DNA of 64,000 nucleotides. Source: Planctomycetota bacterium. GTDB lineage: Bacteria > Planctomycetota > Planctomycetia > Gemmatales > Gemmataceae. The stretch covers positions 1 to 64,000 of the forward strand of contig JACPZP010000098.1 in NCBI GenBank assembly GCA_016195405.1, read 5' to 3'. Each line of letters begins with the position of its first letter. Position 1 is the first letter of the stretch. The translations under genes and the position numbers were made by a program. Below, piece by piece: positions 34,847 to 44,428 of this stretch. The notes under the pieces are model-generated. The model saw only the letters and a program-made list of their open reading frames with translations, was not told where the DNA came from and made no database searches.

Positions 34847-37800
34847 ATGAACGAACTTGAGCTGTTTGAAGCCGCGATTGCGCTCACCGACCCCGTGCAA
34901 CGTGCCGCGCTGCTCGACCGTGAGTGCGCCGGCAGGCCCGAACTGCGCGCCCGCCTGGAAGAGTTGCTGGCGGCGCATGGCCAAGCGAACCCGCTCCTAG
35001 ACGAACCACTCGCATCGGGTATCACCGGCCCTGGGAAAACCGTCACTCTCGATGCCATAACGCGCGCGGAGACCGCGGGTACGATCATTGCCGGCCGCTA
35101 TAAGCTGCTGCAGCAGATCGGCGAAGGCGGCATGGGCACGGTCTGGATGGCCGAGCAGACCGAACCGGTCAAGCGGCGCGTGGCGGTCAAACTGATCCGC
35201 GTCGAGCGCGGACAGTCGAAGAGAATCCTGTCACGCTTCGAGGCGGAACGGCAAGCCATCGCGCTCATGGATCACCCGCACATTGCCCGGCTCTTGGACG
35301 CCGGGGAGGCTCCCCCCGCGCACGCAGGGGGCGCGCCGACGCCGTTCTTCGTCATGGAGCTCGTCAAGGGCGTGGCGCTGACGAACTTCTGCGACACGCA
35401 CAAGCTCGGCATCCCGGAGCGGCTCCATCTATTCATGCAAGTCTGCGCTGCCGTTCAGCACGCGCACCAGAAGGGGGTCATCCACCGCGACTTGAAGCCG
35501 TCGAATATCCTGGTCGAATCCCACGACGGCAAGCCGGTGCCGAAGATCATCGACTTCGGCCTGGCCAAGGCGACCAGCGGTCTGCAACTGACCGAGCACA
35601 CGCTGTTCACGGCGTTCGGCAGCATGATGGGCACGCCGCTCTACATGGCCCCCGAACAGGCGAACGCGAGCGCCCTGGATGTGGACACACGCGCCGACAT
35701 CTATGCGCTGGGCATTATCCTGTACGAACTGCTGACCGGCACCACGCCGATCACGCGGGAGACCATGAAGAAAGCCGCGCTGGACGAGATGCTGAAGCTG
35801 ATCCGCGAGCAGGAGGTCCCGACGCCGAGCTCGCGTCTGAGTTCCGCGGACAGCGCTCCGAGCGCGGCCGCGAACCGGCAGATGGAGCCGGCGAAGCTGG
35901 GCCGGCTTGTCAAAGGGGAGCTGGACTGGATTGTCCTCAAAGCACTGGCGAAGGAGCGCGATCGGCGTTATGAGACCGCCAACGGCTTCGCGAAGGACAT
36001 CGAGCGGTTCCTGAATCACGAGCCGGTGACGGCGGGGCCGCCGACGGCCGCGTATCGCTTTCGCAAGTTCGCGCGCCGGAATCGGGCCGCCCTTTGGACC
36101 ACGGGCGTAGTCGCGGTCGCCTTGGTGGTCGGTACGGCCGTGAGTGTCTGGCAAGCCGTGCGCGCGACAAGGGCCGAAGGTTTGGCTGATGCTCGGCTCA
36201 CTGCCGAAAAGCGCGCTCGCCAGGACGCCGACACAAACTTCCAAACCGCTCAAAAGGCGGTGGACGACTATTTTACGGTAGTCGCCGGCAGCGCGCTTCT
36301 CGACGCGCCCGGTATGGAACCATTGCGTAAGCAATTGCTCGAGACCGCGATGCGTTACAACCTGGAGTTCATCCGGCAGCGCAGCGATGACCCGAAGCTC
36401 CAAGCCGATGTTGCCGCCGCCCACATCCGCGTCGCCGAGATCACTTACCTGGTTGGAGGGCGGTTTGATCAATGGTTTTCGCATTTGCGTGATGGAGTGG
36501 ACATGATCACGCAAATGATCGCAGATGGACGCGATACGCCCGAAGTGCAACAGCGGCTGGCAAGAATTCACCTCTCCTTAGGCTCCGCCCAGCCCACGAC
36601 GGGCCAAACCCCGGACAATGAAGCGGTATTCCGTTACCTGCGCCAGCAAGCGCGAAACTGGGAGAAATTCATCCGCGATAACCCCCAGGTTCCCGACTTT
36701 CAGGACTCTCTGGCAGGAGTAAGTCTCTATCTTGGCCAAGCCATTTTCTACGGCAGCGAGGCCGCGTCATGGAGCGACCGAGCCATCGAGATTTGGGAGA
36801 AGCTCAAGCGCGAGCATCCCGACGTCCAAAGCTATCGCATGAATCTGGCGCGTGCGTACGAACTTCGTGGACACATGATGGCGCGGGCGCGGCGCACTCA
36901 GGAGTCGGACGATGCGTTTAAGCAAGCGTTGCAACTTCGCCGTGACTTGACACGCGAATCTCCGGAGAAAGCCCTTCACGGCGCCTGGTTGGCAGCCACT
37001 TACCGGGCTCTTGGCGAAGTGCAGAACACCCGTAACGAACCAATTCAGGCGGAGAAAACGCTGCGCCAGGCCCTGGCTCTTCTGGAGAAACTCGTCGCCG
37101 ACTTCCCTGGCGCCCATACCCACCAAGATGAGCTTGCTCGAACGCAACTTACTCTGGCAATCGTGCTCAAAAAGCTAAACCGATCGCAGGAAGCCCAGGC
37201 AGCTTACCGCCAGGCGCTGGGGGGCTTCGAGCAACTTGTGGTCGCTTTCCCTAGAGCGGAGCGCTACCAAAATCAGCTTCTGCAGACTGCCAAAGAGCTG
37301 GCCCAACTCCTGGAAGCCGGCGGTCAGGCGCAGAAGAAGCGTGAGGTCTTAGATGTGGTTTTTGCCGTCTTTGAAAAGCTGACCGCCCGGTCGGCAAATA
37401 GTTCGGAAGATGATCTCCGGGCGATGGCTATCGCCTACCAGAACCTGGCCAAGCTGTTCCGGGACAGCGGGCAAGCCAACGAGGCAGAGAAGGCCTACAG
37501 GAAAAGCCTGGACCTATTACGCAAGCGTGCAGCCGACTTCCCGAATTTGCCTACCGCTCAGCACGAGTTGGCAAATGCGCTCCGGAAGTTGGCCGATGAA
37601 CTCAAAAACTCCAAACGTTACCAGGACGCGGAGCCTCCTTGTCGCCAGGCCCTCGCACTGTGGCAAAAACTGGCCGCCGACTTTCCCCATGAAAGCCGCC
37701 TCGAGGCTGGTCACACGCTTTGGCAACTCGCATCGATCCTGTCGTCCACAGGCCGTCGTGACGAAGCAGAAAAGACCTTGCGCGAAGCCTTGACGCTTTT

Positions 37801-38635
37801 CAAAGCCTTGGCGGCCGACTTTCCCAAGGAGCGATACTACCGCCAGGAAACAGCATTCAGCTATCGGCTGTTTTGCGACATCTTTGCCGGCGCCGGCCGC
37901 TTGCGGGAGAGAGAGGAGTACTTGCAGCGAGCGGCCGAAATCTACGCCAATCTCGTCGCCGAAGAACCGAATAGCAACTTTTATCGCAGGGAGTTGTCGT
38001 TCGTCTGTAGCATCCTTGCACAGCAATACATCAGGCTGAGCCAATGGGACAAGGCGGCTGCCGCGTATGCAAAGGCTGACCTTTTGGCCCAGCCGCTGCG
38101 CGATGACGCCTTCGCCTACGCCTGTTTGTTCCTGATCCGCGGAGATAGCGAAGGCTACAACCGTTTCTGCCAGGGCATGATCGAGCGCGCGGCGCAGACG
38201 AAGGATCCCTTCGAGGCCTTTGTCCTGGCACGCACCTGCGCGGTCGCGCTCAAGAGCCCGGTGGATCCCTCTCAGGCCGTCCAGTGGGCGAACCAGGCCC
38301 TCGCCAGCGCTAAACACCCCTGGTATTACCATGCCCTGGGTCTGGCCCAGTATCGCGCCGGTCAGTTCGACCAAGCTCTGCAAAGTTTCTCCAAGGCCCA
38401 CGTCAAGTCCTGGACGCTCCGGGACCTCAATTGGTTCGGGCTGGCCCTGGTTCATCACCGTTTGGGCCATCCTGACGAGGCCCGGGGATGTCTGGACAAA
38501 GGCATCAAGTGGCTGGAGCAAGTAGGCTCGCCAGGGCCCGAGCGGCCTGTAAACCTCCCGTCCCAGGATTGGCTGGAAGCCCAGCTTCTCCGCCGCGAGG
38601 CGGAGGAGATGCTGAAGATAAAGCAGAGTCCGTGA
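34847..38635 (+). CDS. Membrane-bound Ser/Thr protein kinase with TPR-rich C-terminus
   Basis: The 1262-residue protein has a short helical N-terminus common in planctomycete kinases (FEAAIALTDPVQRAALLDRE). A Hanks-type kinase domain follows (about 83-370) with the glycine loop GEGGMGTVWMAEQ, VAVKLIR, catalytic HRDLKPSNILV, DFGLAKA and MAPEQ. A membrane helix lies at about 410-430 (ALWTTGVVAVALVVGTAV). The outer region consists of many TPR-like repeats (for example AYRQALGGFEQLV, AYRKSLDLLRKRA, PCRQALALWQKLA). All catalytic residues look intact. An ECF sigma factor gene follows 159 bp downstream; kinase and sigma factor pairs of this kind are frequent in planctomycetes. Confidence 0.93.
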   Translation: MNELELFEAAIALTDPVQRAALLDRECAGRPELRARLEELLAAHGQANPLLDEPLASGITGPGKTVTLDAITRAETAGTIIAGRYKLLQQIGEGGMGTVWMAEQTEPVKRRVAVKLIRVERGQSKRILSRFEAERQAIALMDHPHIARLLDAGEAPPAHAGGAPTPFFVMELVKGVALTNFCDTHKLGIPERLHLFMQVCAAVQHAHQKGVIHRDLKPSNILVESHDGKPVPKIIDFGLAKATSGLQLTEHTLFTAFGSMMGTPLYMAPEQANASALDVDTRADIYALGIILYELLTGTTPITRETMKKAALDEMLKLIREQEVPTPSSRLSSADSAPSAAANRQMEPAKLGRLVKGELDWIVLKALAKERDRRYETANGFAKDIERFLNHEPVTAGPPTAAYRFRKFARRNRAALWTTGVVAVALVVGTAVSVWQAVRATRAEGLADARLTAEKRARQDADTNFQTAQKAVDDYFTVVAGSALLDAPGMEPLRKQLLETAMRYNLEFIRQRSDDPKLQADVAAAHIRVAEITYLVGGRFDQWFSHLRDGVDMITQMIADGRDTPEVQQRLARIHLSLGSAQPTTGQTPDNEAVFRYLRQQARNWEKFIRDNPQVPDFQDSLAGVSLYLGQAIFYGSEAASWSDRAIEIWEKLKREHPDVQSYRMNLARAYELRGHMMARARRTQESDDAFKQALQLRRDLTRESPEKALHGAWLAATYRALGEVQNTRNEPIQAEKTLRQALALLEKLVADFPGAHTHQDELARTQLTLAIVLKKLNRSQEAQAAYRQALGGFEQLVVAFPRAERYQNQLLQTAKELAQLLEAGGQAQKKREVLDVVFAVFEKLTARSANSSEDDLRAMAIAYQNLAKLFRDSGQANEAEKAYRKSLDLLRKRAADFPNLPTAQHELANALRKLADELKNSKRYQDAEPPCRQALALWQKLAADFPHESRLEAGHTLWQLASILSSTGRRDEAEKTLREALTLFKALAADFPKERYYRQETAFSYRLFCDIFAGAGRLREREEYLQRAAEIYANLVAEEPNSNFYRRELSFVCSILAQQYIRLSQWDKAAAAYAKADLLAQPLRDDAFAYACLFLIRGDSEGYNRFCQGMIERAAQTKDPFEAFVLARTCAVALKSPVDPSQAVQWANQALASAKHPWYYHALGLAQYRAGQFDQALQSFSKAHVKSWTLRDLNWFGLALVHHRLGHPDEARGCLDKGIKWLEQVGSPGPERPVNLPSQDWLEAQLLRREAEEMLKIKQSP

Positions 38636-38794
38636 ATGGCCGCCTCTTGTGCGGAAAAATTTAGGGCCGGGGAGGTTCCGCAGGCATGCACGTCCCTCCC
38701 CAACCCGGCACCATCCCGGCGCTTGGTCTGCGCGCCGGGACAGAGGACCAGCAAACAAGTATTATGAGGGCAAAGCCAAGGCGCCGGAAAAGCA

Positions 38795-39307
38795 ATGACG
38801 CCCGACGAATTGCTGCCCCAGGTGTACGATGAGCTCCGCAAGCTTGCTGCCGCGAAGCTGGCCGGCGAGAGGCCGGGGCACACCCTCGACGCTACCGGAC
38901 TGGTTCACGAGGCGTTCCTCAAACTCGGCGGGGAACGGTCGTTCGCGACCCGCGGCGACTACTTGCAGGCGGCGGCCCAGGCCATGCGGCGCATCCTGGT
39001 CGATCACGCCCGCGCTCGCAACGCCGCCAAGCGCGGCGGCGCCAAGCGCGGCAGCGGAGGACGCGTCGAGCTCGAAGCGGACCACCGCGTCAGCCAACCA
39101 CCCAACGACGACATCGAGGCGCTGGACGAAGCCCTCACGAAGCTTGCCACCGAGCATCCGCAGCTGGCTCAACTCGTCCAGTTACGGCGTTTCGGCGGCC
39201 TCACACTCGACCAATGCGCCGAAGTCCTCAGCATCTCCGCCCGCACCGCCGACACCTGGTGGGCCTACGCTCGTTCCTGGCTTAGCGTCGAACTCGGCAA
39301 GCGCTAA
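38795..39307 (+). CDS. ECF subfamily RNA polymerase sigma factor
   Basis: This 170-residue protein has sigma region 2 (PQVYDELRKLAAAKLAGERPGHTLDATGLVHEAFLKL) and region 4 (QLVQLRRFGGLTLDQCAEVL, then SISARTADTWWAYARSWL). The pattern fits the planctomycete-specific ECF group usually encoded beside a Ser/Thr kinase, here the gene just upstream. Usually the sigma gene comes first; here it is second, with 159 bp between. No anti-sigma factor gene is seen. Confidence 0.9.
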   Translation: MTPDELLPQVYDELRKLAAAKLAGERPGHTLDATGLVHEAFLKLGGERSFATRGDYLQAAAQAMRRILVDHARARNAAKRGGAKRGSGGRVELEADHRVSQPPNDDIEALDEALTKLATEHPQLAQLVQLRRFGGLTLDQCAEVLSISARTADTWWAYARSWLSVELGKR

Positions 39308-39325
39308 GGTCAGGAACAGATAGGA

Positions 39326-39496
39326 TCACGACTTCCAGGCGTTGCGTTGTCGAGGTTGAAGCGTGTCCACTTCGTGACGGAAGGCGCGCTCGATCGTGAC
39401 CGCCACCTGACCGGCCTCCTCGCCCTGAATCCAGATCTCCGCGTCCAGAGTCTGGAATACGAAGCACCGCACGTCCTCCGCCAACTCGTCCACCAT
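39326..39496 (-). CDS. Possible 56-residue protein
   Basis: An ATG at 39496 opens 56 codons starting MVDELAEDVRCFVFQTLDAE and ending in RQRNAWKS. Codon use resembles neighbouring genes and the peptide is acidic and plausible (IQGEEAGQVAVTIERAFRHE), but there is no clear ribosome binding site and no recognised family. It could be a remnant of a larger gene. The rest of the 449-bp gap between the sigma factor and the branching enzyme (39308-39756) shows nothing recognisable. Confidence 0.35.
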   Translation of the reverse strand: MVDELAEDVRCFVFQTLDAEIWIQGEEAGQVAVTIERAFRHEVDTLQPRQRNAWKS

Positions 39497-39756
39497 TCAA
39501 GAACCTAAACCCGCCCTTGCCGGATGAGCCAAATGAATTTAATGTTTGGCGCACAATAACTTACGGCGGCGAATCGAATTAGGTTCCATCTGTTTCTCTA
39601 CGGCAAATATGTTTCACGACGTCGTGCGTGTGCATGCCATGAAACCAATACGCGCGCCTTGAAAACTTCACCCTGAGCGATAGGAAAAAAGCATTCCGGC
39701 CTCGGCTTCCACCTCGCCGCGGCTGATTCGCGTTACCTGCTTTTTTTGAGAGTGTA

Positions 39757-41346
39757 ATGCCCCTCGGTTATCTCTGCCTCGTCCTGCACGCCCATTTGCC
39801 TTTCGTTCGCCATCCCGAGTACGACGACTTTCTCGAAGAGGATTGGTTCTACGAGGCAATTACCGAAACCTATATCCCTCTCTTGGAAGTCATGGACGGC
39901 TTGGAGCGCGACGGCGCCGATTGGCGGCTCACCATGTCGGTTACGCCGACTCTGGCCGCCATGCTCGCCGATCCGCTTTTGCAATATCGTTATGTCCGCC
40001 ACATCGATAACTTGATTTCGCTTTCCGGCAAGGAAATCGAACGCACGCGCTGGCAGCCGGACTTCCATCACCTCGCCCACATGTACCACGACCGCTTTCG
40101 CCGCGCCCGCGAGGTCTTCGTCAACCAGTACGGCAACAACCTCGTCAACGGCTTTCGGCGCTTTTTCCAATCCGGCAAGCTCGAAATCATCACTTGCGGG
40201 GCGACGCACGGCTTCTTCCCGCTGATGCAGGCGAACTCGAACGCCGTCCGCGCCCAAATCGAGATCGGTTGCCGCGAGTTCGAGCGCCACTTCGGCAAGC
40301 GTCCCCAGGGCATCTGGCTGCCGGAGTGCGGCTACGCTCCGGGCGTCGACAAGCTCTTGCGCGACTCCGGCATCCGCTATTTCTTCGTCGACACGCACGG
40401 CGTACTCTTCGCCGAGCCACGGCCAAGATTCGGCGTCTACGCGCCGATCCTCTGCCCCGAAAGCGGCGTGGCGGCGCTGGCACGCGACACCGAGTCGTCC
40501 AAGCAAGTGTGGAGCGCCATCGAAGGCTATCCCGGCGATTTCTGCTATCGCGAATTCTACCGCGACGTCGGCTTCGACCTCGATTACGAGTACTTGAAGC
40601 CGCACCTGCACCAGAGCGGCATTCGCAGCCATCTGGGGATCAAGTATTACAAAATCACCGGCCGCGGCAACCACAAAGAGGTCTACCATCCCAAGGTCGC
40701 CCTCGACAAGTCGGCCGATCATGCCGGCAATTTCATGTTCAACCGTGAGAAGCAGGTGGAATGGCTGTCAGGCTCGATGGATGGCCGGCCGCCCCTGATT
40801 GTCGCGCCCTACGATGCCGAATTGTTCGGCCATTGGTGGTTCGAGGGGCCGGACTGGATCAACTACCTGCTGCGCAAGATCCACTGGGATCAGCAAACGA
40901 TCAAGACGATCACGGTCCCGGAATACCTCGACAAGTTCCCGAAGGTTCAGGTGTCGCAGCCGTCGTTCTCGAGCTGGGGCTACAAGGGCTACTGCGAAGT
41001 CTGGCTGGAAGGCTCCAACGATTGGCTCTATCGGCACCTGCACGAGAACGCCGACCGCATGGTCGAATTGGCCCACAGTCACGCGGATAACGGCAACCAG
41101 CTCAAACGCCGCGCCTTGAATCAAGCGGCCCGCGAGCTTCTCCTCGCGCAGTCAAGCGATTGGGCGTTCATCATGAAGACCGGCACTATGGTCGAGTACG
41201 CCCACGAGCGGACCAAGGTGCACATTCTCAACTTCAACCACCTCTACGAACAAATCAAGTCGGGCGACATCGACGAAGCTTGGCTCAGCCAAATCGAACG
41301 CCGCCACAACCTGTTCCCGGACATCGATTATCGGGTGTACGCGTAG
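39757..41346 (+). CDS. GH57 family 1,4-alpha-glucan branching enzyme
   Basis: The 529-residue enzyme is expected to introduce alpha-1,6 branches in glycogen. It starts with the GH57 block LCLVLHAHLPFVRHPEY. The nucleophile motif is WLPECGY with E190, and the acid/base motif is YDAELFGHWWFEG with D353, positions very close to those of archaeal GH57 branching enzymes. The C-terminal DUF1957-like helical domain ends with SGDIDEAWLSQIERRHNLFPDIDY, typical of this subgroup. No other glycogen gene is adjacent. Confidence 0.9.
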   Translation: MPLGYLCLVLHAHLPFVRHPEYDDFLEEDWFYEAITETYIPLLEVMDGLERDGADWRLTMSVTPTLAAMLADPLLQYRYVRHIDNLISLSGKEIERTRWQPDFHHLAHMYHDRFRRAREVFVNQYGNNLVNGFRRFFQSGKLEIITCGATHGFFPLMQANSNAVRAQIEIGCREFERHFGKRPQGIWLPECGYAPGVDKLLRDSGIRYFFVDTHGVLFAEPRPRFGVYAPILCPESGVAALARDTESSKQVWSAIEGYPGDFCYREFYRDVGFDLDYEYLKPHLHQSGIRSHLGIKYYKITGRGNHKEVYHPKVALDKSADHAGNFMFNREKQVEWLSGSMDGRPPLIVAPYDAELFGHWWFEGPDWINYLLRKIHWDQQTIKTITVPEYLDKFPKVQVSQPSFSSWGYKGYCEVWLEGSNDWLYRHLHENADRMVELAHSHADNGNQLKRRALNQAARELLLAQSSDWAFIMKTGTMVEYAHERTKVHILNFNHLYEQIKSGDIDEAWLSQIERRHNLFPDIDYRVYA

Positions 41347-41372
41347 GCCTTCAGAGCCGCGCCACTGGACTA

Positions 41373-41445
41373 CAGAGCCGCGCCCGTTAGGAAGCGAATT
41401 TGCCACGTCACGAACTGAACCCGCTTCCTGACGGGCGCGGCTCTG
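41373..41445. repeat. Palindromic repeat between convergent genes
   Basis: Arms 41373-41396 and 41422-41445 are 24 bp with one mismatch (GCCGCGCCCGT core). An extra truncated arm lies at 41352-41364. In one frame it reads LPDGRGSD. It lies between the converging branching-enzyme and hypothetical genes, where it could act as a two-way terminator. Confidence 0.9.
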
Positions 41446-41447
41446 AT

Positions 41448-42194
41448 TCAACGTGCCGCGTAGTAGAAGACTTGCGGGCCGTCGAGGAGCGCGTACTCCG
41501 GCTCGGGTGGTCCTTCGGGGCCGTCAAAAGGCAAAAGTCGCAGGACGCCGCGGTCGTGCAGGCGGCGAAGGCCGAGGTGGAAATCCCTCAAGACCAGTCC
41601 GTTTTCCTTGTCTTTCAGAACGGCGAACAATTCGGGAAGCGCGCATTTTTCGCCGAGGCCGCCGTCGCGGCGCCGTTCCAAGTAGCTGACGGCTTCATGT
41701 CCCCATGGCAACGCGCCAGCCGCGCCTTCGGGCAGCGCCGGGCCCATCTTCTCCGCTCGTTTCAGAGCCTCGACGACGCGCTCGGTCAGCGATTCCATTC
41801 GCCGATTCAAGGCCTCGACTTCATTCGCCAGTCGTTGACTCAGCGCGTCGACACTCCGGCGCAGCTCCATCAGCCAGGCCGGAATGCCGTCTTGGTTCAG
41901 TTGCAGAACCGCTTTCAGTTCTTCCATCGCCCGGATCGGCGATTCCTGGGCAAGCAAGTACTCAATGCCCTTCGCCGTCACCTTGACCCACTCGGTGGTT
42001 GTTTTGCCTTTGCTCTCCGTGCGGATGATTTCGATCAGCCCGTCACGCACGGCCTGCGAGGCGATTTCGGCGTGCAAGCTGGTGCGGCCCGTGAACAGCC
42101 CGGGCAGCTTACCGCTCTGGTAAAGACGCTGTTCGCCCTCCACGTCGGCGCCGAGCCGCAAAGCGTCCAACAGGATTTCCTTGACCCTATCCAT
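41448..42194 (-). CDS. Hypothetical protein with winged-helix-like N-terminus and coiled coil
   Basis: The 248-residue protein was not recognised. Residues 1-85 look like a winged helix (LFTGRTSLHAEIASQAVRDG, then TTEWVKVTAKGIEYLLAQE). Residues 105-145 form a coiled coil (MELRRSVDALSQRLANEVEA, LNRRMESLTERVVEAL). The C-terminal part resembles a second helix-turn-helix module (LPELFAVLKDKENGLVLRDF, RRLHDRGVLRLLPF). A DNA-binding or transcription-related role is possible but is inference. Its stop lies 3 bp from the palindromic repeat. Confidence 0.65.
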   Translation of the reverse strand: MDRVKEILLDALRLGADVEGEQRLYQSGKLPGLFTGRTSLHAEIASQAVRDGLIEIIRTESKGKTTTEWVKVTAKGIEYLLAQESPIRAMEELKAVLQLNQDGIPAWLMELRRSVDALSQRLANEVEALNRRMESLTERVVEALKRAEKMGPALPEGAAGALPWGHEAVSYLERRRDGGLGEKCALPELFAVLKDKENGLVLRDFHLGLRRLHDRGVLRLLPFDGPEGPPEPEYALLDGPQVFYYAAR

Positions 42195-42344
42195 AAGTGG
42201 ACCAGTTTACCGCTAACCCATATCAAAATACATCATCAGTTTGTACGCGAGACTGCCAAACGAAAGCACATACGCAATCGAATTATCCGTTGTACTTCCG
42301 AGTTGCGTAGGAGCAGCGCTTGCGGGCCTCGCGGGGAATATGCT

Positions 42345-43343
42345 ATGATCGCTTCCCTGCAACCTTCAAAGACCAAGCGCATCCTGAGCGGCGTGCAACC
42401 CTCGGGCAAGCTTCACCTCGGCAACTATTTCGGCGCCGTCAAGCAACACGTGGAAATGCAGCATGAAGGGCAGGCATTCTTCTTCATCGCCGATTACCAT
42501 GCCCTGACCACTCTCCAGGACGCGAACGCATTGCGGGAGTGCGTCCGGGACGTCGCCCTTGATTACCTGGCCCTCGGGCTCGATCCCAATATCGCGATCT
42601 TCTTCAGGCAATCCGACGTGCCGCAGGTCACCGAGCTGGCTTGGATCTTGTCCACGGTCACGAACATGGGACTCTTGGAGCGAGCTGTCTCTTACAAGGA
42701 CAAGGTGGAAAAAGGCCTGGAAGCGTCGGTCGGCCTGTTCACCTACCCGGTTCTGATGGCGGCCGACATCCTCATCTATCGCTCGCACCTGGTGCCGGTC
42801 GGAAAGGACCAGGTGCAACACCTCGAAATGACCCGCGACATCGCCATCAAATTCAACCGAGCGTATAAAGAGGTTTTCCCGGAGCCGCAGCCTTATGTGC
42901 CCAAGCAGGAAAGCAGGGCGAAGGTGCCCGGAACCGATGGGCAGAAAATGAGCAAGTCCTACGGCAACACCATCGACATGTTCGCGGAAGGAAAGCCGCT
43001 CGAGAAGTCGGTGATGGGCATCAAGACCGACAGTACGCCCATGGGACAGCCGCTCGACCCGGATAAGGACACGGTGTTCGCACTGTACAGCTTGTTCGCG
43101 ACCGAGGAGGAGAAAGCCGCGTTGGCCGCCGATTATCGGGCTGGGAAAATCGGCTACGGAGGCGCCAAGAAGTTTTTGAAGGCGAAGATTGAAAGCCACT
43201 TCGCGCCGTTCCGCGACAAACGGAAGGAGTTGGCCCGCGATCCAAAGACCGTGGACGACATTCTTCGCGCCGGCGCTGCCAAAGCCAGCGCCGAGGCGGA
43301 AGCAACGATGGCGCTGGTGCGCATGGCTACTGGACTGCGCTAA
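42345..43343 (+). CDS. trpS: Tryptophanyl-tRNA synthetase
   Basis: This enzyme charges tRNA-Trp. The open frame extends almost 1 kb further upstream, but that part overlaps another gene and the repeat. ATG 42345 gives 332 residues starting MIASLQPSKTKRILSGVQPS, the usual TrpS N-terminus and length. The class I signatures are PSGKLHLGNY (HIGH variant) and KMSKSYGN. ADYHALTT and PVLMAADILIYRSHLVPVGK are further TrpS hallmarks. Confidence 0.96.
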   Translation: MIASLQPSKTKRILSGVQPSGKLHLGNYFGAVKQHVEMQHEGQAFFFIADYHALTTLQDANALRECVRDVALDYLALGLDPNIAIFFRQSDVPQVTELAWILSTVTNMGLLERAVSYKDKVEKGLEASVGLFTYPVLMAADILIYRSHLVPVGKDQVQHLEMTRDIAIKFNRAYKEVFPEPQPYVPKQESRAKVPGTDGQKMSKSYGNTIDMFAEGKPLEKSVMGIKTDSTPMGQPLDPDKDTVFALYSLFATEEEKAALAADYRAGKIGYGGAKKFLKAKIESHFAPFRDKRKELARDPKTVDDILRAGAAKASAEAEATMALVRMATGLR

Positions 43344-43361
43344 GTTTGTAGCCCCAGCCCA

Positions 43362-43385
43362 CACGCGCGTCTTCGAGCATGCGGG
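43362..43385. repeat. 24-bp dispersed repeat, copy 2
   Basis: It matches 24823-24846 with one mismatch and lies in the 50-bp gap between the converging trpS and pyrF genes. Confidence 0.7.
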
Positions 43386-43393
43386 CTTGACAA

Positions 43394-44296
43394 TCACGGA
43401 CGCATTAGCGCGGCGATCGTTTCCCGGGTCGCTTTTTCCACCGCGACTTCCCAGTTCGGATCCTCGGGCGGAAACGATGCAATGATGCCGCGCGAGCTGT
43501 TGATGATCGCGCCTAGACCGTCGGACCGGAATGCGGGGGAAACGTCCTTGGCGCTGCCGCCCTGGGCGCCGAATCCCGGAACGAGAAACACGACTTGAGG
43601 CAAGAGCGCCCGCAGCATGGCAAGCTCCGCCGGATGCGTCGCGCCAACCACCGCCCCCACGTCGCCGTAACCACATTTACCCAAGTTTTCGCCGGCCCAC
43701 TTGGCCACCGCTTCGCCCACGTGCTGGAAAAACGGCTTGCCGTCACCGAGCAAGTCTTGAAACTGTCCCGCACCCTTGTTGCTGGTTCGCACCAAGACGA
43801 AGACGCCTCCCTGGCATCTGCGGGCGCTTTGCAGAAACGGTTCGATCGCATCCCGACCCAGATAAGGGTTGATGGTCAACGCGTCGGCGCCCCAGACCGG
43901 CAGGCGCTTGCCTTCGTGCAAGACGCCGGCCAGTGCAGCGTCGGCGTAGGCCTCGGCCGTCGATGCGATGTCGTTGCGCTTATTGTCGAGGATCGTCATG
44001 AGGCCGAGCTCATGTGCGCGCCTCAATATCCGTCGCAGGGCCAACATTCCAGCCGGTCCGCATGCTTCGAAAAAAGCGCTCTGTGGCTTAACCACGGGAA
44101 CAAGCGGGGCGACCACTTCAAGGATGCGCAGGCCGAATTCAGCGAAGGCTTCCGCCACATTTTCCAGATCGCTCCCAGCGTGGCGGCGACGAACCTCTAA
44201 CGGAAGCATGTCCCAGCGCGGGTCGATGCCGACGCAGACAGCGTTTCCTTTGGCGCGGACAGCGGCGCACAGTCGATCGGCGAAGTGGCTCCTCAT
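43394..44296 (-). CDS. pyrF: Orotidine 5'-phosphate decarboxylase (type 2)
   Basis: This is the last enzyme of UMP synthesis. The ATG at 44296 is preferred because GAGGAG precedes it; 300 residues result. The catalytic core DNKRNDIASTAEAYADA carries the Asp-Lys-x-x-Asp set, and the N-terminal VCVGIDPRWDMLP and LVRTSNKGAGQFQDL are typical of the longer type 2 enzymes. It converges with trpS. No other active pyrimidine gene is nearby; the dihydroorotase homologue at 18.8 kb looks inactive. Confidence 0.94.
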   Translation of the reverse strand: MRSHFADRLCAAVRAKGNAVCVGIDPRWDMLPLEVRRRHAGSDLENVAEAFAEFGLRILEVVAPLVPVVKPQSAFFEACGPAGMLALRRILRRAHELGLMTILDNKRNDIASTAEAYADAALAGVLHEGKRLPVWGADALTINPYLGRDAIEPFLQSARRCQGGVFVLVRTSNKGAGQFQDLLGDGKPFFQHVGEAVAKWAGENLGKCGYGDVGAVVGATHPAELAMLRALLPQVVFLVPGFGAQGGSAKDVSPAFRSDGLGAIINSSRGIIASFPPEDPNWEVAVEKATRETIAALMRP

Positions 44297-44428
44297 GCGA
44301 ATTGGCTCCTCGGTGAACATTCTATGAGCCACGGACCTGGCAACGCACCACTAGCCGAATCTACTCATTTCGGCTATTGTCATCCCAAATCGTCAATGGA
44401 ACGGAAACAATCCCAAGGAGCGCAAGTA

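Noticed and set aside
37517-38758. 413-codon minus-strand frame
   Set aside because: It is antisense to the TPR region of the Ser/Thr kinase and has no domain signature.
41400-42344. Long 5' extension of the trpS frame
   Set aside because: It begins in a palindromic repeat, is antisense to another plausible gene, and trpS has its normal start and length at 42345.
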